Below, in pieces: positions 1-11,832 of a stretch of DNA of 64,000 nucleotides (positions are counted from its first letter, which is position 1; every line of letters starts with the position of its first letter). Position numbers and translations under genes: made by a program. Source of the DNA: Dipylidium caninum (taxonomy: Eukaryota > Platyhelminthes > Cestoda > Cyclophyllidea > Dipylidiidae); NCBI GenBank assembly GCA_017562135.1, contig QEYB01000466.1:682001-746000 (forward strand). Reading direction: 5' to 3'. The notes beneath the pieces are model-generated. The model saw nothing but the letters and a program-made list of their open reading frames with translations. It made no database searches and had not been told where the DNA came from.

Positions 1-160
1 CGGTGAGTGCCAAGCCACACGCCCCACGCCCCACGCCCCACGTCCCACGTCCCACGCCCCACCCTTGGCACCAACCACCAACCAGCACCCACCCACCCCC
101 ACCCACCAATTCGTCAGTCTCCCCGCCCCTCTCCCGCGTGCCCCGCCACACAGACTTCTT

Positions 161-3100
161 TGACACAGGCTAATGGCGGTGGAGGTGGTCAGCTCGGAGG
201 TTTACGGAACTCAGTACTGTGCACCCGGATGGTGAGATACAAGGCCTCTTACCTATTCCACGGCACATCCACGTCGAGTGTCGCCTCGAACAGACGTGCC
301 ACGAAGTACTGCATGGAAGGAGGGCGAGAGCGAGGGTCGGTGGGGCACCGTGGTGATCTGCCCCTCGGCGAGGCCGGGCGAGCGGGCAGGCGAGCGGGCA
401 GGCGCGCGGGCAGGCGCGCGGGCAGGCGATCGGGGGGACTCCGTGTCCAGACGTATGGACGCGTCGAGGTCCAGAGAGGCCTTTGTCACCGTGCCGTAGT
501 CATCGCAGTCGACCCACTTGCAACAGCACTCCCGCGCCCCTCGTGCAGCCCCACTATACCACAAGTTGCGCAGCCAGCGTGGTAGTCAGCTTCGCTGCCG
601 TTGTGCTCTCGGCCAATCACAGACGCGACGTATCACGTGGCTGAGGTGATGGTACTTGATGAGACGTAGGCTGGGATGATTGTCCATGGAGGTGTATTGG
701 CTCGGTGGGTTGTTGACCGTGTGTTTACTTGACTGGGCCAGCCAGTAGCCGCTATCTGTGGTCTGTCAGGCGGTAAAAGCGGTCCAGCGTAGCTTGATCG
801 TCGCTGCTGAGTTAGACGTTGTGAAGCATCGTGATGTGTTGTGTTGTGCTACGCTGTGGTCGAGAAATGAAACCGTGCCTCAGTTTGAAGCATTCCACAC
901 CCACACCCACCCCCACGCCTACCGCCACCACCAGCACCTCACCTCTTCTTTTACATCGAGGCAAGGAGGCGGGGCTGATGCTCGAACGTCCTGAGAAGAA
1001 GGCGTACGTGCATCAGGAAAAGAGGCCCGAGTGTGTCTGGAATGAAGACTGGATGAACCAACTGCCGGAACTCAAACCACAAACTGAAACCCACGATGTG
1101 GACATGGACTCGTGGATTAACAGCACAATCAACTGCACCTTCCAGATGGAAGACTTCCGAGATGAGTACATTGGGTTCCATAATTGTCGTCGGTGAGTTC
1201 CTTGTTGCCATGGCGGCTGTTCCAGGGCCGAGAGACGACGCTCCTTCTGCCTAGCAAGATTCAAGTCTCTGTCACACGGAGGCTTGGAAGGCGGTTGCCA
1301 AGCCCCTTCCACCAGCGTTTCGCAGAGGGCTGGAGACAGACCATCTCACGTGTCAGTCGAGTTGGTGCCGGTGAGCCATGCGCCAGAGCCTGAGTGCTGC
1401 CACGTCATCTGTCGCCTGTGTGGCAGGGCGGGTTGTGTGACTGTGCCGCTTCCACCGCCTTCTCATTTCATGCGCTAAGTGCAGACTCAGACCTTGCCTG
1501 TTCCAACGCAGCCGACGAGGCGTCTCCTCGCAGACAGTCGGTGAGACGTGAAGACAGCGAAGGCGCTCTGCGTGTGTTTCACATCCGCGGCTCTGATCCT
1601 CGTGTATTCAGGGCTTCGGTTACCACTTCTCGTCTCTGCAGATGGCCATCTTCGCAAGCAGCGTCTCCTCACGAGCAGATGGACTCTCGGAAGATCATGA
1701 GGAGGGGCCAAGTGGCATTGGTTTGATGTCGTCCCCTCGACAGCCGATGCGCTCACTCACCCTCCGCCTGGTGTCAAATTCACACTCCTGACAGGTCATG
1801 CTTTTCTGCCAAGCAGGAAACCCGTAGGCGGCAAAATGTTCGCGACTCACCTGCAACTCACCACGTCTGGCGGCGGTAGTGCGGGAATCACACCTCTGTT
1901 GGGCGACCGCTGAACTAGCTTGGGGGAGGGAGGGAGGGAGGGAGGGGGAGGTGGAGGGGAGGGAGGGACGAGCGGCTGAGTGCTGAGTGCGACTAACCGT
2001 GTGAACTGGCACAGATCGACGGCTCCTCAAACTCAAACTGAGCACAAACTACGTTGTGGTGGTGGACCACGTGCCCACTATCGTCTGCGATCTGGATCCT
2101 CCCGTCGTGGGCATAGAGCAGCCCTACTTCTACCCGCTGAGGGAATTCAGCCAGGTTCAGGTCGACGGCAACCGAATCATCCCCGGAAACTCCAATTCAA
2201 CCTCCAACACTGGCTCCTACGTCTGCATCTTCAATAGCCCCGACACCTTCCTGACAAAAATCTTCGTCATCTCGCACGCAGGTAAGTGGTGCCTTTGCTC
2301 TGCCAGGCGGTGGCATCGCCGGCGCCGCCCACCACTGACGACAGCGGGAAGCGTCGCCGCGGTGTCAAGAGATGGCCCGACCCCTTGATTGCAGACCCGC
2401 ACCTCGAGCCAGCGATCATTCCCGCGAGGAGAGAGTACGAAAGTGGGGAGGAGATACGCTGCACCGCCGCGGAAGGCCAGCACTCCGGCCACTACATGCT
2501 CGACGTCTTCCGCAGAGGCACCAACATCCCGCTGGTCAGCAGGAAACAGGACCACGTCACCCTCTTCACGGCTTTCGTCACCGAAGTCAACATTGTCTGC
2601 ACCTGGAGGAGCTCCCACCTGAATGTCGAAATTGTGGACAAAAATGTCACCCTCAGTGCACTCGTCCGACGTATGTCTGATGTCTCCTGTTTACTTTTTC
2701 TGTGTTAAACCACCAATGCTCAGTCCTGCCTCCACAGTCGTCTTCGCGAGTATACAATCAGCGCAGGGAGCCGCGCCAACTCGGGCCCGGTGGCCCCACT
2801 TCGCCCCGCCTCTTACCGGGGCGGTTGTGTGGCGAGCATTGCACCCGCCTCCCTCGATGCGTCCTTGAGGGGGGGGCTCGTCTATCCCCACCCTCTCTCT
2901 CCCCCCCCCACCTCATCAGGAGTCGTCGTGCATTGCACAAGTGGGCCGCAGGGAGAGGAGGATCAGTCGCAGCCTCGCGCGCTCTCCGTCACAGCCCGTC
3001 CGGTTGACGATTGGCTGATGGGAACGCGTCCATCCAAGTAGAGGACGAGGACGACTGAAGTTGAGCCTTTCTGTCGTCAAAGCGGAGGTGGATGGGATGG

Positions 3101-5768
3101 CGAGAGGGCGAGGTGAGAGGAAGGGAGGGGAGGGGAGGGGAGGGGGAGCAGGCAAATCTACGAGGATGAGCTTCACCGGTCCAAAGTAGTGACTGCACAC
3201 TCGACGGGCTCTGCATTGTGACAGCTGTGGTAAAGTCTGCCCGCATGGCGGAGAGGACACACGAGTTCACACTGCGTTTCTCCGCAGCCAAGAAGTTGAT
3301 CCAGCTGAAGCCGTCAGATCGGAAATACGTGGACACGACAACGGTGGTGCACTGCTCCTTCGAGGGGGTTCCGAGGATCGGGCAACAGGTGGTGCTGAAC
3401 CTCTTCCTCTACCCTGACGGCTATCGGCACTCACTGGAGAAGATCTCCTTCTTCTCCTTCGAAGAGCAGGGCATTGTGGGAGGCCGCTACTTCTTCACTT
3501 GCGCCCTCGTCAACGACGACGGACCACTGTGGGCGAGCATCAATGAAGTTGTCTTCCTAGGTGCCCAGTCTCTCCACCATCCTATCACCAGTCTTATTTG
3601 CCATCGTGTTGCCCCTCGCCTCCCCACACTCGAGCACACACTCCCTCAGGTCACGTCTACCGGCCCCGTCCCGTCCCGTCCCGTCCCGTCCCGTCCCGTC
3701 CCACCTCACCTCCGTCTCTGTCTCCACCTCCACTCCACCTCCACCTCCAACTCCAACTCCACCACACCTCCATTCACCTGGCACACATTGTCGCTTTGTC
3801 GGTGAGATGGCCAAAAGTTTCACTTTCCTTGGCAGAAAAGCCAACAATTCCCAGGGTCTCCGCGCTGAACATCTACGGGGAGAAGGACCTCTACTGTTGG
3901 ACCCGCGAGTACCCCATCTGGGGTCGCACACTGGACGTCTCCCACCGCCAGCGAAAACGCCGAGCTGATAAGAGGCCACAACGGCCTCCACCGCTTCAGT
4001 TCACAGTCCTGTTACGGCATTTACAACGTGACCTGCGAGGTTCGCGGCCACTACCGTCTGGCCGCGTTCCACTTCCGCGCCACCTACCGCGTCCACTACA
4101 CCGGTGAGTTGACGCCTCCCACAGTTGAACGACAACCTCCTCACCGACCTCGACCTTGCGCGTTCCCCACCATAAGCCAACGTGCATCCGCCACTCAACA
4201 GCAGTTCATTGTTGGGCGTCCCTAACTTCCTCTTTCTTCTCCTCTCCACTCCACTCCACTCACTCCACTCCACTCCTCTCCTCTCCTCTCTAGGACCACC
4301 ATATGACACGAAAAATGCCGCCAACGTGAACAACGACGAAATCACACACGCATTTGTTCCGCCTTCATCCTCGTCATTGTCCTTCTACAACTCCTCGTAT
4401 TCCTGGTGCTGGAAAATTACTACCGCCGCCAACATTACGCTCCTCTCACCACTGAACAAAGAGGCCACAGACCCCAGAAAAGGGCGCTGAAGGTAGGCGG
4501 GTTCCATTCCAACTTTCACTACCGCGTCCCCCTTCAAGCCAAACACTGGGTCAAACTCCCGCAGTGCAGTGACTCACTTTTCCTCCCCCCCCCCGACGTC
4601 TCCGCGCCCCCCTCAATCCCCTCACCCACCCCCCCCGCCCGAGACTTGTTTCACATGAGCCACGAGAGCACTTTGCCCGTGCTCAGAGCACCCACCACAC
4701 CGCCTCCATCGCCTCCATCGCCTCCATCGCTACCCTTCTGCTCACTTGGCATCAGGACCAGTGCACTGAACCTCCCCAACATCACTCTCTGGGGCATTCG
4801 CTCCCATCACCCGAGAGACACCTTAGGCGACGGGCAGCCTTGGAAAGAAAGGCGCTTCAAGGCTGCCCCCAATGCGATACCAGCTGCCCGAGGAGACGAC
4901 ACCACCGCACTCAGAATTCACGTTTCACTTTGCATCCCCGGAACATGCTAACCCAGTTGGCTTCAAAATGCCAACCACACGCGGCGAATTGGCCTCGACA
5001 AGCTCCCCTCACGAGTTGTACCAACACCAAAGGGAAGGGCGCTTTGCGACTGTGGTGGGGGGATCAGGGCTTCACTTTTGGGTCGGGGCACCGCACTCAG
5101 CATGGCAGAATGGGACTTTGGCCTCTCCACTAACCGTTCGCCTCCTCGCTGACTTCTCTACACACCTCAATGCACCCGTGCAGTCCGGCATCCACCTGGC
5201 AGAACGCAAACGCACAAAGTAAACATCCACTTGGGCGACGAAGCGCCAAACTCGCTTTTCTGCATAATCCAGGCTCCTCTTTGGAGCGAGGCCTTCTCTC
5301 CTACACCTGCCGCGTCTCTTCCCAAACACAGCGCGGCGTGCCCGAGACCTCGCAGCCTCACTGGCAAATGCAGAACATCATCGCGTTTCACTTACCTTGC
5401 TCCCACAGCACCTCCAGGGCCAATTCCTCTCGGTTGACCTCTCCACGGTGTCCACTGACGAGGCTTTGAAATTCATGACCATCGTAGCCCTCTATGACGC
5501 GGCCTACGACCAAATGAGACCGAACCTCAGGCAAAGAAGGAGCAGCGCCACGAAGCGCCCTCGGCGCAACAAGAAGAGGTTCCTCCAGACTCCCCTCACG
5601 GCTGTTAGCAACCTGGTGAACGGTCGTATTTGGCGACAGAACCGACAAATCTCCATTTCTAGCAGCGAAGACTCCTCCCAACTCAGCGAAGAATTCCACA
5701 GTGTGGATAAGCGGATGGGTCCACTTAAGCACATTTCTCGCCGGCATCCAAACATTTCACCAAATTGA
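161..5768 (+). CDS. Multi-Ig-like-domain membrane protein (3' part; 5' end outside window)
   Basis: The window opens on a splice donor (GTGAGT at base 3), so the gene starts upstream. Supported exons are about 161-230 and 962-1192, then 2015-2281, 2395-2670, 3225-3560, 3836-4103, 4294-4492 and a terminal exon 5409-5768 ending in TGA. The four exons from 2015 to 4103 are bounded by phase 1 introns, the classic layout of extracellular modules, and each encodes roughly 90-110 residues with two cysteines and beta-strand-like sequence (for example IRCTAAEG...NIVCTW and LYCWTREYP...YNVTCEV). Exon 4294-4492 holds a strong hydrophobic stretch (FILVIVLLQLLVFLVL) followed by basic residues, as in a type I membrane protein; serine- and arginine-rich tail sequence follows. 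Exon 3836-4103 is 268 bases, not a multiple of three, and changes frame in the middle; the transmembrane stretch also needs a frame change. The frames of the exons ending at 1192 and starting at 2015 do not agree, so an exon or base is missing there. I recognise no orthologue; a lineage-specific receptor or adhesion protein is likely. Confidence 0.6.
368..429. repeat. GC-rich tandem repeat (unit about 12 bases, GCGGGCAGGCGA/C)
   Basis: About five imperfect copies of a GCGGGCAGGCG-like unit lie in an intron of the Ig-like gene. They create long open frames on both strands (Ala/Arg/Gly repeats) that I do not regard as genes. Confidence 0.8.
1918..1967. repeat. GGGA/GGGAGG purine repeat
   Basis: A run of GGGAGGGAGGGA followed by GGAGGTGGAGGGGAGGG lies in the intron before exon 2015. 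A related GGGGA run lies at about 3120-3150 in the next-but-one intron. Both are simple-sequence expansions with G-quadruplex potential. Confidence 0.8.
3660..3705. repeat. CCCGT pentanucleotide microsatellite
   Basis: At least seven tandem CCCGT units sit in the intron between the exons ending at 3560 and starting at 3836. A CTCCA/CTCCT repeat at about 4240-4290 forms the pyrimidine tract of the following acceptor. Confidence 0.85.
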
Positions 5769-5970
5769 AAAAGACAGGCTTTCAAAGTACCTTTAAGTAG
5801 AGCATGCTTTCAACGAATTTATTCTTCTTCCCGGGCGCACGCAGCATCCTTGTCCTCCCCTCCTCCCCCGCTCCCTCCTTCCCTCCCTCTCGCAGACGGT
5901 GGGAGTAGACTGAGCTTTCCGCTGCGTCCGTCTCCCATTCTACGGGCAGTTCTCCTATCGTCCACAATGG

Positions 5971-8900
5971 TCATCTGAGGCACGAGCACTCGGGCGCAGT
6001 CACCGGAAGCCCGCGTCTTGCACATCCTCTTCTGGTCTGCGAGTGAGCACACTCACCTCCACCAGCCGTCAAAAGCCCGGCAGATGCACGAAAGAAGGCT
6101 TGAAAGACAATCAACTTGTATTTGCACAAGTGGGCGTGTGTGTATAAAAATATGCCAGGGGGAAGCGGAGATTGGGACGGGCATCTCACCGACTCTTCTG
6201 TACAAAAACTGGTGAATTTGAGGGGGTCATAGCCCCAGTACTTTACAAAATTCGTTATGCAGGCACTCCGAACTGCGTAGTGGCCCTTTTTGGCTGAAAG
6301 TCCATTCTTGCACATGGGGCAGGCGAATCGGGTCACAGTGCTCACCTAGGGGAGAAGGCGTGGTGATTCAGAGCATCGTCGGTGCTATTGCTGCAGGCAA
6401 TGGCCCACGCACTCACCTTGTACGGTGCCTTTTCAGAGATATGTTGGTTCAGCAGATTCATGGCTATGTCCTCGCAGTTCATCAACTCATCTACGCACGC
6501 GTACATCTCATGGGGCAACTCGAATGTGTACGCGTAGAGGAAGTACTAGAAATAAAGTGCCGCAAAGACACTGAATAGTGTGACTGACTTACAAGCGCGC
6601 ACGTCTTCAAGCTAACACTAATAATTTGGGTAGCAGATGCTATCGCACACACGGCAGGTCCTAGCGCCAAATCCCCTGCCCTATTAGGATGAGATGACGG
6701 CAGCTACTCATTTGCTTTTCCTCCAACCTACCACCTGAGTGGCTGAGGCGACTAAGTGGTGGACATATCCGTAAAGACGGAAGCTGCTCAGTCATGCTGA
6801 AGTAGAGGCAAATGTTGACGGGAGCACGATGAGCTTCGTGTTCCTGTAGTCTACTTGAATAAAAATGAGTATGGGACAACAATTGGGCACGCAGTTATGT
6901 CCTACGCGGTGAGAGGTAGTACGACAACTTAATGACAGTGAAAAAACGACCAAGAATGACCAACCTTGTGGAGGAATGAGGCCCCCGTGAGAATGAGAGA
7001 GTATGACCTGGTTTTAGCGGCTTTGTACTCGAAATTTTCATGGTATGATGACCAGGCATGACTCCGTGCTACAAATCCAACCAGCCTATCCTGATTGTCA
7101 TTCCATAACCTTGGAAAACAACCATATTTGTAAGAAACATAAGCCTCATTAAAGCAGTAGTGTGCCAAAGCTTTCATCTGCCCTCGGTTTGTCTTCATAC
7201 CTATAACCTTTCATCATTGCGGTGTTACTTGGAACCACATCGTCATCGACCGAAAGCACAGCGTCAGTTTGAATGAGGTCAAAGGGTAAAAACCGACTTT
7301 GAAGCTTGTTTATAGGGGCCAAAATTACCTACAATCCAAATAAACATTTGGTGAAGCACGCGCAGAACTTTCACCCCTTTCTACTTTTGTGGTATTCATC
7401 TGCCACCATTTTTGTTCTTCAAGTGACAATATTGCATATTACAGATTTAGAAGCTGTTATCTCCTTCAACTGCGAAACATGCCGTCTCATTAAAAAATCT
7501 ACAGTGCAATTCGACCTTTTCAAACTATAGAGTTTTAATTTACTAATCATTTCTCAGCTTCTGGCCCACCGGCTTTAGAAAATTATAACGCTCACCTCCA
7601 CAAGCATAGTACATTTTCAGTGTTCGCTTATTACGGCTCTGCTACTTAGAGGGTGCGTATGCCAACTTATACTACGCGTGCAGTTGAGTGCAGAAAAAGG
7701 TCGATTGTGGTGAAATTCAGGAACAAAAGGAATCCACCAGACGACTCGCCTTGTCTACCCAATTAACTCGTCCCAGTGCCTACCCCGATAGGGATTAGAA
7801 ATTGTTCATTGGGGAGAGAGAATGAGTTTAGGGCATCCTCACTCGGTGTCGCAAACTCTCGAAGCCTTAGTCACAAATCCCGCGCACCAAAGAAACCCAC
7901 ACCCACCTAGTACCATTTGGCTAATCCGTGCACTTGTGCGTGTGGGTGTTCGCGAGCGTAAGCTACATTCTTCTCGCCTCTCCCAGTTGGAGGAACGACT
8001 GTGGTCAACTCACATGGTGTCGTCCTTTTGTCCCCTCTCACATGACAATGGACATCAGACTGTCTGAGTGTCCAGGCCGTCTGCTCTACGACGCGCCAAT
8101 ACACGACTTACGTGCACCGGAAATGGAGTAATCGGCCACTCGTAGGACTCTGGTTTGTACGTTGGATGATTCCACACCACAACTATGGAATCCACCAGGT
8201 CTGCCACCTTGGCGAATTTCTCAATGTTTGCAATCAGCATGCTGATCCGATCGTAGGCCAGAAAGACAACTGAAACACACAGAAACCTTCCTTATTCTTG
8301 TCCATCACAGCCCTCACAAAGTGTCCGACTTGAGCATTGCCCACAAGTTCAGCAAAGTCTTAAAACAGTTGAGAAATTTCCTGCTCGAGGCAACAACTAT
8401 TCCATTCCACAGAAGACGGATGATTTGACTTTTACCGCGAACCCTATTCCCGCCTGTGTAACGCTTCCCGCTGGCATTCATACTCAGCCAAGCAGCCCCG
8501 CGGGAGGCAGCAAACGGCATCAACTGCCCTCCGATCGCAAGACTGTAACCGCCGGGTAGGAAAAAATCCTCATGTTTGCGGTCTCATGCTTACTGAGTCT
8601 CGTCAAGCGAGTCCTCTTAAAACTCTAACACAGAGGGCATGTCAGTCAACCTCACCCAACCAAGTTTTCACGGGCCCCCATAAGAATGCAGCACATGCCG
8701 CACCTTTCCTTCTCCTTCTCCTCCTCCTCCTCCTCTTCTTCTTCCCTCGTAACCGTGACAACGACTCCGGTAATGCCACCTTGTGACTCATTCATGAATT
8801 GCCTTCATTTTACTTACTGACCAAGGGAGCACGGAGGCACACACGACAGAGGAGGCCAGAAGAGCACACGCGCAAACCAGACCCACACCGGCCACACCCG

Positions 8901-11749
8901 TAAGGGCTGCATCCTGCCCTGTGTTGTGCATATCCTCTTCCACCCTCTCCCACAGCCTGCACCGATGATGCGTCTACTTCGATGAGGTATCGCAATCCTC
9001 CCTTAGTGGCTTCTGGGGACCAGGCCCCAGGGCTACTGCACCCTCCTGTTTTCACCACACATACCAACAAATTGTCTCACGGCAAAAGATGTCATCTTAC
9101 CGGTAAATTTGTTCTTGTGTTGCGATTTCCCTAAAAGGCGCAAAAGACGAGGTCAGATTAACGTCGTAGGCTGGATGCCAGCACCATGAATCCCCTACCC
9201 ATAAGTGCCCCCTAAGCTACCCATCCTCTACTCGTCTCCCCAGGATAGCACATTCGAGGGCATAAACGCCAATTGTCTGGTAGAAGGACTGGGACTACCA
9301 CATCTTTCCATAGAAAAGTGCACCTAAATTCAACACTTACTCACGTTGATCTCGCATTCAGAGTGAGGGAAGTTGCCCACTCCTCCTCCTCCGCCTCACC
9401 ATCACCGTCATCATCATCACCGTCATTATTATTATTATTATCCCATGTGTTTACTTCGAGGTGCTTCATAAATCACATGCTCGAGTTTTCTTAGATGGGC
9501 CACGGTTTGTTAATTAAGGCTATGCCTCAATTAACCGGTGACACAAGGACTTTTCAAATAGTGCGTCGCCTAATGCTACCTCTGCACCGTCGATTGTGCC
9601 GCGTAAATATTGGGACTATGGAATGTGAAGAGGCAGTAAGAGGTACCTGAGTCGCACATAGTGTGATTATTCCAAGGTGTTGTGTCGAATATCCACAGAG
9701 GACCCTCAAGATCAGCCCTCATGCGCCATTTGCAGACGGCTTTAGCTTGCCTCGTGCCTGCTTCATCGAGCACACTGGACCTGACCGTCTCCATGTCGAT
9801 GATTTCATTGTTGTTGTTGTTGCTATTGTTTTCGTCGCGACTATTAGTGAGGCTATAAACCTGCACGCGAGTCCTTCCAATCTTCCCAGTTACATGAGTC
9901 CGAATGACTGGAGCTGTCGGTTGAGGCAGTCCAAGTGCCTTATTCAAGATCGCCACCGCAGTCTCCACCTGCTTTCCAACCGTCACCAAATGACGAGTAA
10001 ATAACTTCGAGGCCTAAAATAAAATGCGAATAACTGACTACTATGATGTGCGAACAACATACGCGCTACTGTTACTGACAAATTTCTCGTCCGCCTACCC
10101 ATCCACCTGCGGCAAAGGTCGCTGCGACCCCTCTAAGAGTACCTCCCTCCTCCTCCTCCTCCTCCTCCTCATCGTCATCATCACCATCAGCATTATCACT
10201 CATCAAACAATCGAGCATTAACTACGTCACCAGAATAGCGGGAATCGCACACATCCACCGTCCACTAACTTCACCTCGAGGAAGAAGCACTCTATTTCGA
10301 CTCACATGCGGCTTCTCTCACTCCGTCCGGCACACCCCCTCCTCCCACATCTCAACACCGCAATTACCTTGTTCAGGCGCATAATGCGCTCGTCCGTGCT
10401 CATTGTGCTCAGCCTCAACACAAAGCCGTGAGCGTTGGCAAAGGGCACGAACACGACTGCCTGCGACCACAATTCTTCGAGGAGGTCGAAGAAGGGCAAG
10501 TATTTCTTCACAGTCATTGGCTCGTAATTGGTTGGTATGACGGGAATTGAGTGATACATGAAGCAGGTCCACAGTTGTGCCTGAATAGACCGAATCATGG
10601 AGGATGACAACGCGTCCCAGTTACTCGCGACGATAAGGCAAAAGGCGGAGTCTTGTAACACCTACAAGAAACGGATGAGATGCAAACTTCCATGACATAG
10701 CCCCTGCTCTCTTGTGCAGTCGTGTTTTCCAGATTACGACTTAAATATTTCATTGGATATTCTGCGAGGTCACTGAATTCCTCGTGGCCAGAGGCACTTT
10801 GCGACAGGGAGACACCATCCACTATCCCACCCTCATCCAACTACTCCCCTGTGCTCGACTCTGTGTCAGAACAGAGGTGCAGGCCGATAATGTCGGTGGC
10901 TCCAAAGAGAAGAAAGTTAACAGACTGGTTTTCATATGCATGCACATTGGTCTTGAAATGGTGGAAGTGACTCGTCTCCTTTGCTAACACTTATGAATGC
11001 GAAATAAGTGCATTCTTCCCATCACGCACACCAATACAAGATAGCAAGAAGAGGGGGAGAGCTCGATTAATTAGGTCATCAGAATGCCAATGGAATTGCG
11101 ACTCACATTTCCAGCTTGGCGACACGGCAGGTGTTCCGGTTTCACATCCGCAGGTGGAAGCCCGTTGGGGAAGCAGCGTGCATTCCTGCCACTTTGGATT
11201 GTGATGTTAACACCGTGCGTATTCGAGAAGACTGGCCACCATTTTGCGGTTTCACATTATCGTCTTCCTCTTCTAAGCTCCCCAAGTCGGCTGCTAGCAC
11301 ATACGGCTTATGGTTGGGATGTTTGATTTTTAAATTAAGGCGAATTTCGGGTCAGAAAGGGGGCGAGAGTGGGAGGGGACAGGGGCCAATACGGGAAGAC
11401 CATGCCAAATATAGACGAGGCTAACGCCCTTTTCATTGATGCCAAAATCTGCGGTGGCCACGATCAGTTTAGATGAAGGGTAATGGAGGTTTTCCCAAAG
11501 GCCAAAGCAGTAGTCGTCTCTTCGCTCAAATAGACAGCGTGAGAAACTCTCTTCTGTCAGCGCCAGTTGCATATGTCCTGGTGAGCAATCTGTACTCAAT
11601 CGCGGCAAAAGACTGTAGGCAGAGGTTAAGTACTCGTCGAATTCCCTTTGCGACACACACGTTCCCATTGACTTTCTTCAGCAAGTACCGCCTTAGTTCC
11701 CCCAGAACATAGTTGAGTGAAATGCTTTCGTCTGGCATCCGGAAACCTC
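5971..11749 (-). CDS. EXTL3: Exostosin-like glycosyltransferase, EXTL3 type (catalytic part)
   Basis: Type II Golgi glycosyltransferase of heparan sulfate synthesis; EXTL3 adds GlcNAc to start or extend the chain. Exons read right to left: about 11749-11390 (exostosin domain, frame break near 11675), 10661-10368, 10013-9647, 8269-8112, 7328-7201, 7109-6965, 6545-6417 and 6345-5971 (stop TGA). Phases agree across all of these from 10661 on. The exostosin part shows DSAFCLIVAS and YHSIPVIPTN. The GT64 part shows SIVVVWNHP, the metal-binding LSVDDDVVP, DRLVGFVARSHAW, SLILTGASFLHK, MNCEDIAMNLL and a terminal FACPMCKNGLS...ITNFVKYWGYDPL, closer to EXTL3 (FFVKVYGYMPL) than to EXT2. The last exon continues about 60 residues past the usual end of the family, so the true C-terminus may differ. 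Alternative: another EXTL paralogue. Confidence 0.8.
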
Positions 11750-11832
11750 CAAATTATTCTCACTCCGGGCTTTGTAGTGCTACAGAAAAAAAATACGCAA
11801 GGATGCATCACAAGAATTGCAAGTCCATGCAC

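Noticed and set aside
7..585. Long Pro/Arg/Ala-rich open frames on both strands
   Set aside because: Produced by simple repeats in a GC-rich intron; donor and acceptor signals place most of it outside exons.
8810..9070. Minus-strand membrane-like exon (GVGLVCACALLASSVVCAS)
   Set aside because: It lies between EXTL3 exons 9647-10013 and 8112-8269 whose phases already agree, and a membrane helix there would contradict the Golgi-luminal fold.
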